Shown piece after piece: positions 1 to 13,016 of a stretch of 64,000 nt of DNA (positions within the stretch are counted from its first letter, which is position 1; each line of letters begins with the position of its first letter). The translations under genes were made by a program, and so were the position numbers. Source of the stretch: Parasponia andersonii (Eukaryota > Streptophyta > Magnoliopsida > Rosales > Cannabaceae). Under the pieces are notes generated by a model that saw only the letters and a program-made list of their open reading frames with translations, was not told where the DNA came from and searched no databases. Location: positions 365,128 through 429,127 of the forward strand of contig JXTB01000114.1 in NCBI GenBank assembly GCA_002914805.1. Reading direction: 5' to 3'.

Positions 1-1337
1 AAAACTAGTCATACTTTGACCTATAATTCCATATGGCCAATCTTATTGTAATCTAGTGAAACCTAGCCCCATAACCAATCATTAAACATAAAAATAAATC
101 AATTAGACTCCAATTAATAATGCAAACAAAGTATCAATGCCTAATTATTAGAGTGCACAAAGATGACATTATGTGATTAAGCTTAATCTAAGCTAGCTTA
201 GTGTAATTAAACACAGTTCAGTATAGTAACTGCCACCTCGTACCTACCTGAAACTAACATTTTGGAAAGTGCTAGAAATGGTTTCTATAAATTAAATAAA
301 AGCTATTTGAAGTTTTAAATGCACAGTCAATTTGGCTCCGAAAAGCATGAAAAATGTATTTTACCGAAAAACTACTATTTGACTAAGTTATCAACAGATA
401 TGATTTTAATGCATGTTTGTATAGTATTACTATTCATAAATGTATTCTTTGTCCCTTTCACACACCAAGCTCTCTCTCTTTGAGGGTACTGAGCCTTTAC
501 ACTGTATGGGAGCCCTTCCACAAATATTAGTATAATAATACAGATCATTTAACAATCAGAATGAGTAATTTACCATGAAAGTGATACTAGTTGCTTGATA
601 TGTCTATTATGCAATATGAATATGTTTATTATTGGCTTATTATGTATGTGAGAATCTTGGGCATCACAGATATAACAATAAGCAAAATTAAGGAAGCATT
701 AAGGAAGTCCAAAAAAAGGAAGCACATGATAGTTATAAAAAAAATTGAAATGGAGATATATATTAATATAGAATTCAATCCATTGTCATATTCTAAAACA
801 AAAGGAAAAATGAGGAAAGAACACCTGGCTATCAATATCTCTAAAAAAAAAAAAAGGACCGTCGAGTCATGATTAATGATCATGTGACAAAAGTTTTCTT
901 TCTCATTTTCGCTCACATGTCTTTCTTCACTCCCGTTAATAATTTAAAATATATTCGCTCTCAAAATGATTATAAAATCCAACAAAACAAAGCAAAACGC
1001 TTTCTTTCTTTTTTTTTTTTTTTAACGGGCTTAAATATCATTTAACCAAAGTAAAAGGAATTAAATTACAATATTACAATTTCAAACTCTTCAAATAAAT
1101 AAGATGAAAAATAGATCATAAGAATAAATATGTAAGTTATCCTGATTCTTAAAGAGAAACAGTTAACAAGTTATTACCTTCAACCCTTATTCCTGATTAC
1201 ATTCTTGGTGCGATAGATTACACGAGGCAAATACTAATTGAGATCTATGCTCATGAAACAAAAAAGAAAATAAAATCCAGCAACTAAACAGATTTAGATC
1301 TATGAAGAAATCTCAGATTTATAATTTAAACCGGATA
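1..1337. other. AT-rich intergenic DNA, no gene seen
   Basis: No recognisable coding domain. Short overlapping ORFs exist on both strands around 590-920, but they are Lys/Ile/Phe-rich products of AT-rich sequence and opposite-strand shadows of each other. There is a poly(T) run near 1010-1023. I cannot assign this stretch to a repeat family. Confidence 0.6.
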
Positions 1338-1342
1338 AAAAT

Positions 1343-3740
1343 TGTAAATCCTAGTTTTAATAAGGATAGATTTGTCATTTGACCATAAAAAATAAAATAA
1401 AATAAAATAATAAATAGTAATACTAAATTTCAAATTTGGGTTTACTTGAAAGAATTTCTGAAAATGGGATCCAAACTATAATTTTGAGGGACCCAATTGA
1501 AAATAATTAAAATTTTGTGAGTCAAAATATAATTTTTAAAAATTTGAACAGCCTATTTATTGACTGACATGTGGCCCTCTTCCTCACTCTCTTTTTCCCT
1601 CTCTCTCTCTTCCCCTCGTCTATTTTATTCTCTCCCCCCGATGTCACATCAGCCATAGACAACCACTATTGACACACATCCAACCGACATCTGATGTTGT
1701 CGATAGCCAGATTAGACCACCACCATCTAGCGATGCTCTTACTAGAATTTTAGCTATATTGGAGCTCAAAATTGTCAGCAATAGCTGAAAACCACAGACA
1801 AAAAATCAGATTCTACTGCCAATTCTGACCATGTCAAGCTGCAATCTTGGACTCCTCATATATATAAATATATATATCTTAACTCAAAATTTCATATATA
1901 AGTATATATATCTTAACTCAAAATTGCCTGATCAAATTTTACTATATTAGTTAGTTTTGATTTATTTAATTTTGTATATTAATTTTCTAATCTGACCATT
2001 AGATGGTCAAATAAACTTTATATTTGTGATATACTTATGAAAATACGAAGTTAGATATATATATATATATATATATTGACTATATTTGGTGATCGGTATA
2101 GAAAACAAAATCAGATAATTAAGATTTACTTTATTTTACGTTCTAGGTTAGGTTTCAGCCAGAGCTAAAATTGGTCAAGTTATATGTCTAATTTAGCTAA
2201 TATGGATGCTAAGAATTTAATAGTGATGTCCGTTTTATAATTTGAAGCTCTGTTAGAAAATCAAATTTTCAAACTAAGTTATTGAGGGTTCAAAAATGAC
2301 CCCTGACCTTCTGTACGATAGCCAAACGATATCAAATATTTTCAATAGTAATGTAGTACTATCTAACCACTCAATAGAAGTAGATATTTGATTACTTGAT
2401 TCTAAAATTGGTTTAATTATAATTTTCACATATTTTAATAAACATAAAATTTTGTGAAATATTTGGTAAAAATGTGATTTATACCTATTTGATATGATTT
2501 AATTTTTAAACTGCTTAGGAGGTACGCTACACTACTTGGTGTGCCAAATATCTTGATTTGAATTATTTTTTGTAGAAACTAGATTTTATTGGTTTTGATG
2601 AAACAACTGTTATGTTTCCGAAATTTTTATAAAATTCGAATTGAACGAGATATTAGTTTTGAGAATTGAACTTGATTGATTAAAAATATTGCATTATTTG
2701 TTTTGTGATTTTGTAAAAAATAGTACATATTCTTATTCAAATCATCCATATAGCATTACATACATTCATTACACCTATGTGGCTAATAGACTTACGGTAC
2801 ACTTTTAGGATACTCAGACTTATGATAATTCTTCAGAGTGCTCGGACTTACGGTACTTTATCTAGGGTACTCGGACTACATATCATACTTACGGTTACTA
2901 ACTTAGGTGACTCTGACACAGTACACATATACAGTTACCCACTTAGGGTGGCTCATACTATATTATATACTTACGGTCACCAATCTCTGGTGGCTTGGAC
3001 ATGTCATTGATTGCATTGCTTGTTATTTGTTTAACTTGAATAATATGTACTTATTTTGAGATTATGTTTACAATGATTTAAGATGTTTGAATCTTTGTAC
3101 GATGATTCAAATAAATTTTCAAAAATTGTTTGAATATTTCACTGATCATACAGGACCCTGAAAATAAATATTTTTATTCTAGTTAAAAACTTGCAATTGA
3201 ATCTCTACTAAGCATTTAAGTACTCGCCACCTACTTCTTTCTACTTTCAGGTATTTACGTATTTGAGATAGTAATCTCGATAGTTAGACAAGCTGCTTGG
3301 TTTGTATCTACAATTCTGTTCCTATTCCCTAGTGGGCGTCTATATCCTGTTTGATTTCTTTTTCTCATTTAAATATTTAGCCTAGTTTATTGTTTTTACA
3401 AAATAGATATATGAGGGCAATAATATTATAAATCAGAGTACTTAGAATCATAAATGATTTTTGTAAAATATTTTAGACTCTGGACTCATTTCACTAAAAT
3501 TTATGATTTAAAAAAAAAAGTTTCTAACTAAATTAAATGGAATTATTCTAAATCTTAATTGTTTGTTTTCTTAAGAAAAGTAAAACTAATAAGAGTTTTA
3601 TTAGTTACGTAATTTATAATGATTTGAGGATCAAAATGAAAATTTCACGTGATTCTCTTGGATTTTTGTAAACTTAATATATAATTATATTTTCACTTAA
3701 AATTACTAAATGTCACAGTTTTAAATTTCCGATTGTGACA
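1343..3740 (+). mobile_element. Solo LTR, Ty3/gypsy type
   Basis: A 2398-bp block starts TGTAAATCCTAG and ends GATTGTGACA. It is flanked by a perfect 5-bp target-site duplication, AAAAT at 1338-1342 and 3741-3745. The ends match those of the other gypsy LTRs here read in element orientation: they start TGTAAA, then a 'TTTGACC' block, and end TG(T/A)(C)GACA. A CT-rich tract at about 1575-1640 parallels the GA-rich tract of element B's LTR. An internal motif near 3205-3245 ('ctaagcatt...ctcgccacc') parallels the 'gtgagc...gctcagtag' core of the other LTRs. No internal region or second LTR adjoins it, so it is a solo LTR left by LTR-LTR recombination. The family is inferred from end similarity and the 5-bp TSD. 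Confidence 0.88.
2777..3005 (+). repeat. Degenerate tandem motif inside the solo LTR
   Basis: Repeats of a 'cttacggtac...agggtactcggac' motif recur six or seven times at roughly 30-45 bp spacing, with drift. Element A's LTR has an analogous tandem block ('gatcacccgatgtggggcatcgtaag'), as does the solo LTR at 5008-7545 (about 5800-5960). This looks like a shared architectural feature of these LTR families. Confidence 0.7.
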
Positions 3741-3745
3741 AAAAT

Positions 3746-5002
3746 CGACAAAAAAGATAGTAGTACAAGCTAGATATATATATATATATATATCTAGAAT
3801 TATTAAAACTGAAAAAGAAAAAAGAAGCAAGGAGGAGGAAGAAGAAGAGGTGAGAAGAAGAAACCAGAAAAACAGAAGGGAAGAACCTCTTCCGACCTCT
3901 AAGCAGAATGACGCAAACTTTTTTGTTAGGAGGAGACGCAAGTAAAGAGAGAGAAAAGAGCTAGGATTTTTTGATAGGGTGGACAATGATGGATTTTAGT
4001 CCGTAGTCCAGAGCAAAAAGTTTGGACTAATTTATCATTTTGAGAGAGAGAGACCATTTCAAAAATCACATAGTTAAGTTTATCATCAATTGTATGATCC
4101 AAGAATTCTAGACCCATCACATTTTTTTACAATCCACAATTAAGTTAACAATTAATCGAAAGTGCACTTAGTTGAATCACGTACTGTATTGGATCCAATA
4201 ATCCAAGACAAAATATTACTTTCATCATCCCTATCTAAGTCAATCTGAGTGTATCAGGAGTCATCAAAGAAAGACACTTGAATAATTCACCTATAATATT
4301 TTTGAGAGATTTCGTGATCAGGTTGAAAAATACCTCTGTGTAATTATTCCGAACTTCGACAAATTCAAGCTCAATTTCCAAATAAATCAGGGGTCCATAT
4401 TATGAACATATCCATTCACAACAACACCGCAAATATTGTAGTTCCTATTAGTGTATTTTCCGTTTGATAACGGCGAAACTGTGTTGGACATTTCAGTTCT
4501 TTTCCAAGGGTTGCTCGGCAGACTGTTGACCAAAAGTTGTTTAACGCATCTATATTAAAACAACTAAACAATAAATCTAAAACCTCACTACTAGACAATG
4601 ATCTATAGAAACCCTTACCAATTAGAAAGTCAATCGTCAATGGCTGGTAACAAGATCTGACTCAAAACTCGGAATTTTGCCAGATGTGACAAATAGGGGA
4701 ATTGGATAGGGAGTTTCTTAACCTCCCTAGTTCAGGGTTCCATAAGTAGATAAGTAGTCTAGGTGCAATATTCAGAGACAAACACAATGTACTCTCGTCG
4801 TCACTACCCTCCACAAACAAACATATTAAGAGATACAACACTCTCTGTGCCAACGAACGTAGTCTTAAATTTGGAATCTGACCAAACCCACCATGGGCGA
4901 ACATTACCTCAAGGTGACATGGCCATGCCATGCAACATGACGTGGGGTAAAAGTGATATATATATATATATATATTATTATGTACCTTATATTGTTTGAG
5001 GT
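3746..5002. other. Unassigned segment between two solo LTRs
   Basis: It contains (TA)n tracts at about 3774-3793 and 4957-4975, a GA-rich purine tract at 3808-3960 and short ORFs, the longest about 115 codons on the minus strand near 4662-5006. None shows a domain I recognise. The segment sits between the TSDs of two oppositely oriented LTRs, so it predates at least one of them. It could be decayed host or transposon DNA. Confidence 0.5.
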
Positions 5003-5007
5003 GCATG

Positions 5008-6054
5008 TATTACTACCGAAAATCTAAAATCGTGACTTTTAGTAATTTTAAGTGAAAATAGTAATGAATAATAGTTTCTAAAATTTCAAAAAATTTAAAA
5101 TACTTGAAATTTAAGTTGTCCTCAAAAATAAGTAAATTACAAAATTAGACAAATATAAGAAAAAAATCACGATATTATTTACCAATATTAAATTTTTAAG
5201 TAAATTTTTCATTTTAAGATGAAAAAAAATCCTATTTAACTAGTTTAAAAACTTTTATTAATTCATGAAGTTTAATAAAACAGTTCAAATTAAAATCCTA
5301 GGCCCATTGTTCAAATAATTTTATATAAAATCATTTTATTTTCTAAGTACTCGTTTTAATAACAAAAATCATACTCATACATCTACTCAATAAATATATT
5401 ATTATTGGCTAAATAAATTTTGACTTGGAAAATGGTAATTGATACAGAGTACAAACCAACCAATGAAGAGGATTAGAACTGCAAGCATATGCTAAGCATA
5501 CTTGCCAGGCCACCAGAATAATTACACAAAATAAATCGATACTTGAAAAGGAGAGGAAGTAAGGGGTGAGCATGTGAATGCTCAGTAGAAATTCAATTAC
5601 ATTTTTTTTGGAATCAATGCAAATTTTACCAAACCTACATGGTTAATACATTTTTCAAAATCCATTTATAAATCAGGTATAAAATAATCAATATCCAAAG
5701 TAGTCACATATTCAAAACTAAAACCAGAAATCCATATTTGTACATATCATAAATCAAAAAATCTCATGAGCTCGCACCCTCTCATCACGAACTAGAGTAA
5801 CTTGTACTACGTGTACTAAGTACTCTCTGCTTGATAACTATTCCTGAAAACTGTAGGGACACCCATGTGTTTAGTCTACCGAACCAGAGGGACAACTGCA
5901 TGTCTACACTTATCGAATGGGAATAATCAGAAAAACCCCGTGCGGGGTTTACGGGCTTTCACCGAAGATGGGTGTACTAGTCTGCTACTACAACACCGTG
6001 ATGCCTAAGATGTATCTCATGTGTGATCCTATGATATGTACAATATGTAACAAG

Positions 6055-6093
<39 letters not shown>

Positions 6094-7545
6094 GTGATAA
6101 TAATATTAACTATGCAGAACATAATCAAACAATACTTTAAAACTCCACTTGATATTATTCTGGAATTTAATATATCTTTGGTAGGAAATCTACTAAATCA
6201 TCCAAGATCACGATTTTATAAACATATATAGAAGTCACATAATCTAATTTCAGAATAATCCAAGATTTTTTAACAGTTCATTAAAATATTGTTTAATTCT
6301 CAATTTTTCACAGCATAGTCATAATGTAAATTTTAAATTAAATCATGTATAAAACTAGGTAATTGAACGAACCCCTACCTCAATTGAGTATCCAAATAGT
6401 GCTATAAAACTATGGAGGAAGTTTGGCGTCATTTAGGTATCGTTTAGAAGGTCGGGCGAATTCAAAGAATCCAAAAATATTAGGTTAGATATATAATTTG
6501 ACCGATTCAGACTTGAACCGAACCTGAGTCCACGTCTCACAAAACGAGACTATTCACGAGCCTCGGAATTTGTGCCATTTCAAAACATAATGATATTATA
6601 TATCAAAATTCGTTTCTCGACATCATTAAATCCAAATTTAAAATCAAAAATAAATTTCGAGATTCGGAGCATTGAACAGGCTCTAAATCCGAGAATTACA
6701 AAAGGTCTCTTTTCGGAATTAACTTGAAAAATGTCTATTTTGAAAAGTATTTAGAAAAATATCATCTTTGTTATTGATTTAAATAAATATCACTTTTCTG
6801 AAATATTTCAGAAAATATCATTATCACATAATTATTTTAAAAATGTCACTTTCAAAAATATTTGAAAAAAATATCGATTTTGCTGATTATTTGTAAAAAT
6901 ATCATTTTCATATAAATATTTTAGAAAATAACAATTTTCAAAGCTCAGCCTAAGGCCCGAATCTAAATAGTAATAGACTCTAACCCAACACTATTTAGTT
7001 TTACAAAAATATCACTCTTCTTCCTGAATTAAAAAAAAAATCACATTTTTCAATTTAAGATTTCTTTCTTATCGGATATCATTTTTAACATAACGCCACC
7101 ATATTCATCAATGATTCAATCTTTTCTTCCACCCCATAAAATTGTCACGGCCATAAAAATAATATCACGAAAATAATTGTATTTATGTTACAAATTTATT
7201 TATAAAGCGCTAAAATAAACTTAGAAATCGGCTTACCGGAGCTAATTTGTCGGAAAGGGTCGTCGTCGGTCGTGGAGGAGAAACTTCAGCTTATCGTCTG
7301 AGATGGTGGCTGGGTTTTTTTTTTCCTTTTTAGCTTAAGAAGGAGAAAACGAAAAGAAAAAGGAAAAAGCAAAAGAAAGAAAGAGAGAGAGTTTTGTCGG
7401 CTAGAAGGAGAATTAAGGAAAAAATATATATTTAAAAAATTAAAAGTGAGTTCCACTATTTAATAAAAATATTATATATTTTTTTTAAAAAAAAGTTTTG
7501 AAAAGCAAAATATTAGAATGTCCTTGAAAATTTTGGGTTTTTACA
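5008..7545 (-). mobile_element. Solo LTR, Ty3/gypsy type, reverse orientation
   Basis: A 2538-bp block whose plus-strand end reads 'gggtttttaca', the complement of the TGTAAA start of the related LTRs. A perfect 5-bp duplication GCATG lies at 5003-5007 and 7546-7550. The left terminus is TATTAC where the family start TGTCAC is expected, two transitions (G to A, C to T). The next bases still track the reversed end of the 1343-3740 LTR. A 'gtgagcatgtgaatgctcagtag' type core at about 5565-5590 is shared with element B's LTR (about 49017-49040). There is no internal domain, so it is a solo LTR. Confidence 0.85.
6056..6090. repeat. (TA)n microsatellite
   Basis: A nearly pure TA dinucleotide run inside the reverse-oriented solo LTR. 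Confidence 0.95.
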
Positions 7546-7550
7546 GCATG

Positions 7551-10159
7551 TCTCTAAATAATAGCTTAGAATTAGAGAATGTCGAGATTTAAGAACCACT
7601 TGAATTGCAAAAGAGACTTGGTGTATTCTTTAAAGTTTTTTGCAATATTGACATTATCTGGTAAGAAGAAACAAGTGTTGTTATTTTCTTGTCAACCACT
7701 AATCTCTTGTATATTTAGTTTTCTTTTACAGGGGCTAATCTAGGGAAGTATGTTGATACGATGTAATCAAATCATCAACTTCAAAATTCACTGTGCTTTG
7801 TTGAGGACAGAAAAATTATATTAGCAAAAATCATTAAAGACCTATAATCAAACTAGGAAAGATAGTCTCAAAAAATATATATATTCAAACTAAGAAATTA
7901 AAAATAAATCTACTCGTAATATGAAAACAAAAAAAAAAAACTCGAGAGAGCAAACCTAATTGATTAAAACTCTTAAATAAATAAAAGAAAACCAATTACC
8001 ATTGAAAAAAAAAAAAAAATCCTAGCTAAGAGATGTTACTAGAATTTGTGTCTTGCCATGTTTTAATCGAGACCTGTTGCGATGATATGTGCCGTTGCCG
8101 TAGGTTTTTATATTTTTTTTAAAATGTTATATTTCTTTCATCAATTATGTCCTCGTTTTAATTTATTTTCAGAAAAATGTTATATATTACTTTCATCATT
8201 TATTTTACGCTTTATCATTTATATCCCTAGGGAAACGATGACATGCCATAGAAGTCGGTTTTTCATGAGTCATGTGTACTTATAGAGCAAGGACAGAGGT
8301 ACTCATAGGCCAGTTAGGGCTTGATTCCCCTCATTTTTTTATTTCTTTTTATATATAATATATGATATTTTATGTATTGTATCTTAAATTATATTAATAA
8401 CCCCCACTCAAAAATTATAAAAAAAATTAAGAATAGCCCCTTATTAGAATTAGGCCTTTGATAAAAGAAAGTACAAATTAACATTTTGAGTAAATCTTTT
8501 TAGAAAAGCCCATTTTGAAATTTAAAAAAAAAAGAAAATTTAAGAATTTAAATCATATATATCCTGGTTTCTTTTTAATAACAAAGCTTTTTTTTTTCTT
8601 TGTCCACTTCCTCACGCATCAGAGAAATAGAACGATCAGTTTTAATTATTTTCAGACTGTAGTATACTACAAAAAAAAAAAAAAAAATGAGTAGAACCAA
8701 AAGCAGAAAATACAAAAAATTTAGATCATGGAGATGAGAAAACAAAAAACTATGTGATATTTGCTGCTAGCTATTGAAGATTGAAACATGGAAGATTGAA
8801 AAAATAAACAAAAGAAAATATTGTCTAGTTTTATTATTATTTTATTTATTATTTAGGGTTCTTGTTATTTCTAAATTAGATTTAAATGTCACAAATAGAA
8901 AGGCATTGATATGTTGTGGTCTTTGTGGATTTGGTCCTATATATTATGTGATTTTCTTTTTGGGTTTTTTTTTGTCAAAAATATTTAATATTTATTAATT
9001 GTAAATTGTAATATTTTATTAAATGATGATTTTCCTGGCTAGCTCTCACTGGAAAATAATTCTGTAGATGACAGTAAAAGACATCATCTACAAAGTATTT
9101 TCTAGCAGTAGGAGATAGGATTTGAACTTAAAATCCTCCTCATTAGTCAATCAAAAAAGAATCCTAAAACACCGCGCTATGCATACAACCAGCATACAAC
9201 GACCATAAAAAGCACCATAGTTGACCATACTATGCACGCAACCAACATGCAACCACTAGTATTGGCTAATTTTAATTTATCGGACAAATTGACGCGTAAA
9301 TGTACTAGTTATGGCCAGATTATTTATATAAAGTTAATTAAATTTCTTTTCATCCTTTTGAAAATTGACGTCAACCAGCTAGGATATAACTTGGATTGCA
9401 ATCCCAAAATTGTTTCACAAAAGGGGAAATTCTAAATAAAAATTGAGGAATTAATTAGTTTTGACACCTGACCAAACCGAATATGTGTTAATGATCTTTT
9501 TCTGTTTTCCATGTGACTTTTGTCTTAAAATATGGGTATATGGAGTTAGGGTGCTCCTCAATACAAAAATGCTAAAGCGTACTATGAAAGCGTCGGGATT
9601 GAAATCTAGTGGGTTATAACTAAATAAAGAACAAAGATTTTTGAAACAGTTTAATAATCCAAAAGTATTATTATACTTGATAATGATACATTGAGCCAAT
9701 AGTTCCCTACGGATTTTTATATTTGAAAACGTCGTATAATAACTCATTGTTAATATTATTATATACATTCTTTTCAATACACACAACCAAATTATCATTT
9801 ATCATTGATCTATAATTCAATTGTGCAATCAATTCTTCACAATTTTTAGAATCGTATTTTCAATTTAACATAATAAAATAGATTACGATTCTATCTAATA
9901 AAAAAAAAATGAATGGAACAAATTGTATTACCTAAATCTCAATGGTTTCTAGGTGCTTCCATTTCCCTTGGTCACTCCCAAATGCCCTCATTTTGTTATC
10001 TTTCTTCTTTCCTCTCTGTTCTGTAAGTCTTCTTTTTTTTTTTTTTTTGCCCTCTCGCCATCTATATTTGGTTATAATTTCACATGTGATATTTTCCTAA
10101 CTCTATTTGAAAGAAATGGGCTTCGGCTTGACCAGGAGACTTACTAAAAAGTAATGGGC
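7551..10159. other. AT-rich intergenic DNA, no gene seen
   Basis: Homopolymer A/T runs (for example about 7930, 8005, 8671) and short ORFs without recognisable domains. A stretch at about 9110-9190 ('ggatttgaacttaaaatcc', then 'caccgcgctatgc') faintly resembles the reversed internal promoter and tail of a tRNA-derived SINE. That is too weak to call. Confidence 0.5.
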
Positions 10160-12085
10160 TTTTGAATAAGAAATTTTAAGAGGAAATTTGATTTTTTATG
10201 GTAATTTTCAAAAACAAAAGTTGAAAAATCTGAAAAATTCTGAATTTTAATTAGTAAAATATTACTTTTGAAAGTATTTGTACAAATACCATTTTTTTTA
10301 ATTATGACATACTAAAAATAATTAATTAAGTTTTCTGAGGTAATTTGACAGATTATTCCAAATAAGTAAATTGGTTGTCTCAAGTTATCAAACTGACTAC
10401 CTCGAGTACCATTAAAAAATGCTAATTTTGAATAAAAATGATATTTTTCTAAATATTTATTTAAAAGTGTTAATTTTCTAAAAACCATTTAGAAAGTGAT
10501 ATTTTTCTAAATAAATTCGAAATTATTCAAATAATTCAACCTATCTAGGACTTTCAATTTTTAGTACTTTGAACCTAGAATTTTTTAAGAAGCCCAAATT
10601 TTAAGGCCAACCCAACACAACACCATACAAAATTTGACATAATATTTTTTTTTAAGAAAACAATTTCATTGAACTCAAATAAAGATTGGAATAATAAATC
10701 GAGTTACATATATTCTTTTATAATGAGAGTCAAGAAATCAATTTATAGACTTGAAGATAAAATAGCTTTCAAATATCTCAGAACAAAGGCGATACATGTC
10801 AATAATCCTAAAGAAAAAACTCTATGAAGAATATTAGAGCTCTCCATTAATGACTCATTTCAATTCTTCATAATTCAAATTAATACTTTTGATTGATTTA
10901 CTGAAAAATTTTCTGCTGCAACATCCAATCCACGATAGTAACAAACTCTTCTTATCTAAATCATAAATGTTATGATACAAATCTGAATGATAATATTTTC
11001 AATAAAATAAAAAAAAAACACAAACAAAAACTAAAACCACTATTGATCTAAATTTAATTAGATTAAGAACACCATAGATCAATATATAGGTAGATATTTA
11101 CCTACATTAATAGAAGGATTATTTGAAAACAAAAGCAAAGGTGAGAAAAGAAAAAAATAAACACCCTTTCTAATAAGAGGAAGGTACGTACTAAAATCAT
11201 TAAGGATAGAGATAAAAAAAGAGAGATGAAAAAGTAAGATATAAGTTATACATAATAAATTCTTAGCTCTCTATATTTATATATGTACATGTATTTGGGG
11301 ACCAATCCGGTAGGTTTATTTCTTTTTAACGTGTAAAAGTATTTTGTTACCTAATTACAATTCATGTTATACATTTTTTTATAGTAAAAAGATAGAGAGA
11401 GAATAATAATAGTATGTATTTTTTTTTCAACTACTCAAATTATTATAGCAGTTAGATAATAATCTAATAACTCTAAAAACAATACTTGTAAATAAGTTTA
11501 AAAAGATTACCTACTGGATTCGGATCCATATATATATTTACTTACATAGTCCTTATATATGTACTTAACATTTACTTATATACATATTTACTTATATATC
11601 CAACTATATATTTACTTATATTTAGTTATAAATACAAGGACATTTTAAACAGTTAAGGCCCAAAGTCTAAAAAATTGAAAAATCCTAGATGGATTGAATT
11701 TTTTGAGAAATCTAAAATTTATTAAAAAAATCATTTTCTAAAATTTTATTTAGAAAATATCATTTATAAAAAATATTTAGACAAACACTACTTTTAAATT
11801 AATATTATTTGGAGGTCCTCAAGGTAATCAATTGGGTTATTTGGGGTAGTTGATCGAGTTATTTAATCAATCGACTTATCTGAGATAACTAGTCTGACTA
11901 CCTCAACAAACCTGACCGATTATCTCAAATATCTCATTAATTAGGAAAAAACAGTATTTTTTCAAATATTTTTTTAAATGATATTTTCTCAATAAATCTG
12001 AGATTTTTGAAAATTTTAAAATCCAAAATCTTCAATTTTTTTAAAAAAGTTGACCATACTAATCTGCCTATTTTTAAGTCTTGTA
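10160..12085. repeat. Long imperfect inverted repeat, candidate foldback or MULE-like element
   Basis: The left arm (about 10160-10620) and right arm (about 11640-12085) are related as reverse complements. The left arm's 'aaccta-tctagga' block followed by 'ctttcaatttttag' matches the right arm's 'aaaaattgaaaaatcctagat' region reversed. The central 'gaggta...actacctcgag' blocks also pair. The arms are about 430 bp, diverged by many indels, and flank about 1 kb of non-coding DNA. A poly(T) plus 'aagaaaacaatttcattgaac' patch near 10640-10665 could be a reversed LINE tail. I see no clean terminal repeat or TSD, so the class is uncertain. Confidence 0.5.
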
Positions 12086-12170
12086 GGGGCAATTGCCTAC
12101 ACTAGCTCTATCCGTTACAATAATATAATATAATACTAATCAAAATATGGGATAATATCAATAAATAAAT

Positions 12171-13016
12171 AAAACCACTATATTTAGTGTTTTATAAAAA
12201 AAATGAACTTTTTCATTTATGTCAAATTAAACATTCAAGTTGTATTTTTCTATTAAATATGACCAGACACACAACTTTGGTCAAAATTGAAACCTTATAT
12301 TATTTAAAAGATATTTTTGCTCTTAAAACTCATAAAACATAATAAAAATTATTATGATATATTAAATAATTGAAAGCACTTAAAATAAAAAATATTAGTC
12401 TTTCTACGTTTTTAGAAAAAGTATTTTAAGTAAAAATAATAATTATTAAAAATTAAAAAGTTTCAACTATTCAAAGTAGTTGAAAAAAAAATAGAATGAC
12501 AAAAGTAAAAAAAAAAAAACAATTCCCATTTTGTCTTCTTTTTTTTAATAGTTTAAATTATTCAAAACAATTAAAAAAAAAGAGAGAATGACAAAATTTT
12601 ATTTTTTTCAAAAAAAAAAAGAATCCTAGTTTTATCTTTCTTTTCTTTCAAATCATTTTAAGTGAAAATAATAATTATTGAAACATAAAAGAGTTTAAAT
12701 TATTTAAACAATTAAAAGTTAAAAAAAAGATAGTTAAAACAATTCTAGTTTTGTCTTCCTTTTTTTTTCCCTTTATTGTAAAAGTTTTCAATTATTTAAA
12801 CTATTTTATTAATAATAATTTTCTTTTATTGTATTTTGTGAGTTTTAAATGCAAAAGTTTCTTTTAAACAATATGAAGGTTTCAATTTTGATATTTGACC
12901 AAAGTTGCAAGCCCAATCCTATTTGATAGGAGTATGCAAAATTACAAATCAAAATTTTAATTTGATATAAATAAAAAGGTGTGGGTTTTATAAAACACTA
13001 AAGGAAGTAGGGTTTT
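12171..13016. mobile_element. Non-autonomous DNA transposon with long terminal inverted repeats
   Basis: The ends are AAAACC(A/C)CTA and its complement (..TAGGGTTTT), followed by a shared 'TTTAGTGTTTTATAAA'. Pairing continues inward through 'caactttggtcaaaattgaaacc' and 'aaaactcataaaa' (left, to about 12345) against their complements on the right (from about 12828). The arms are roughly 170-190 bp. The interior holds degenerate T-rich tandem units ('gtttaaattattcaaaacaatt', then 'ttttgtctt'; about 12410-12790). There is no coding capacity. The long TIRs suggest a MULE-type or other MITE, but no clear TSD is visible because the flanks are simple A/T sequence. Confidence 0.7.

Noticed and set aside
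4416-5006. Minus-strand ORFs of 74 and 114 codons
   Set aside because: No domain or codon pattern I can recognise, and they run through a TA microsatellite. Left as unassigned DNA.
9110-9190. SINE with reversed tRNA-type B box
   Set aside because: Only a partial match to a B box ('ggatttgaactt'), no A box at proper spacing and no target duplication.
9451-9798. 115-codon minus-strand ORF
   Set aside because: Ile/Leu/Tyr-rich product of AT-rich DNA without domain, start context or neighbours to support it.
10640-10665. Reversed LINE 3' tail (poly(T) plus 'caatttcattgaac')
   Set aside because: Resembles plant LINE ends but has no upstream ORF2 sequence. Too short to call.
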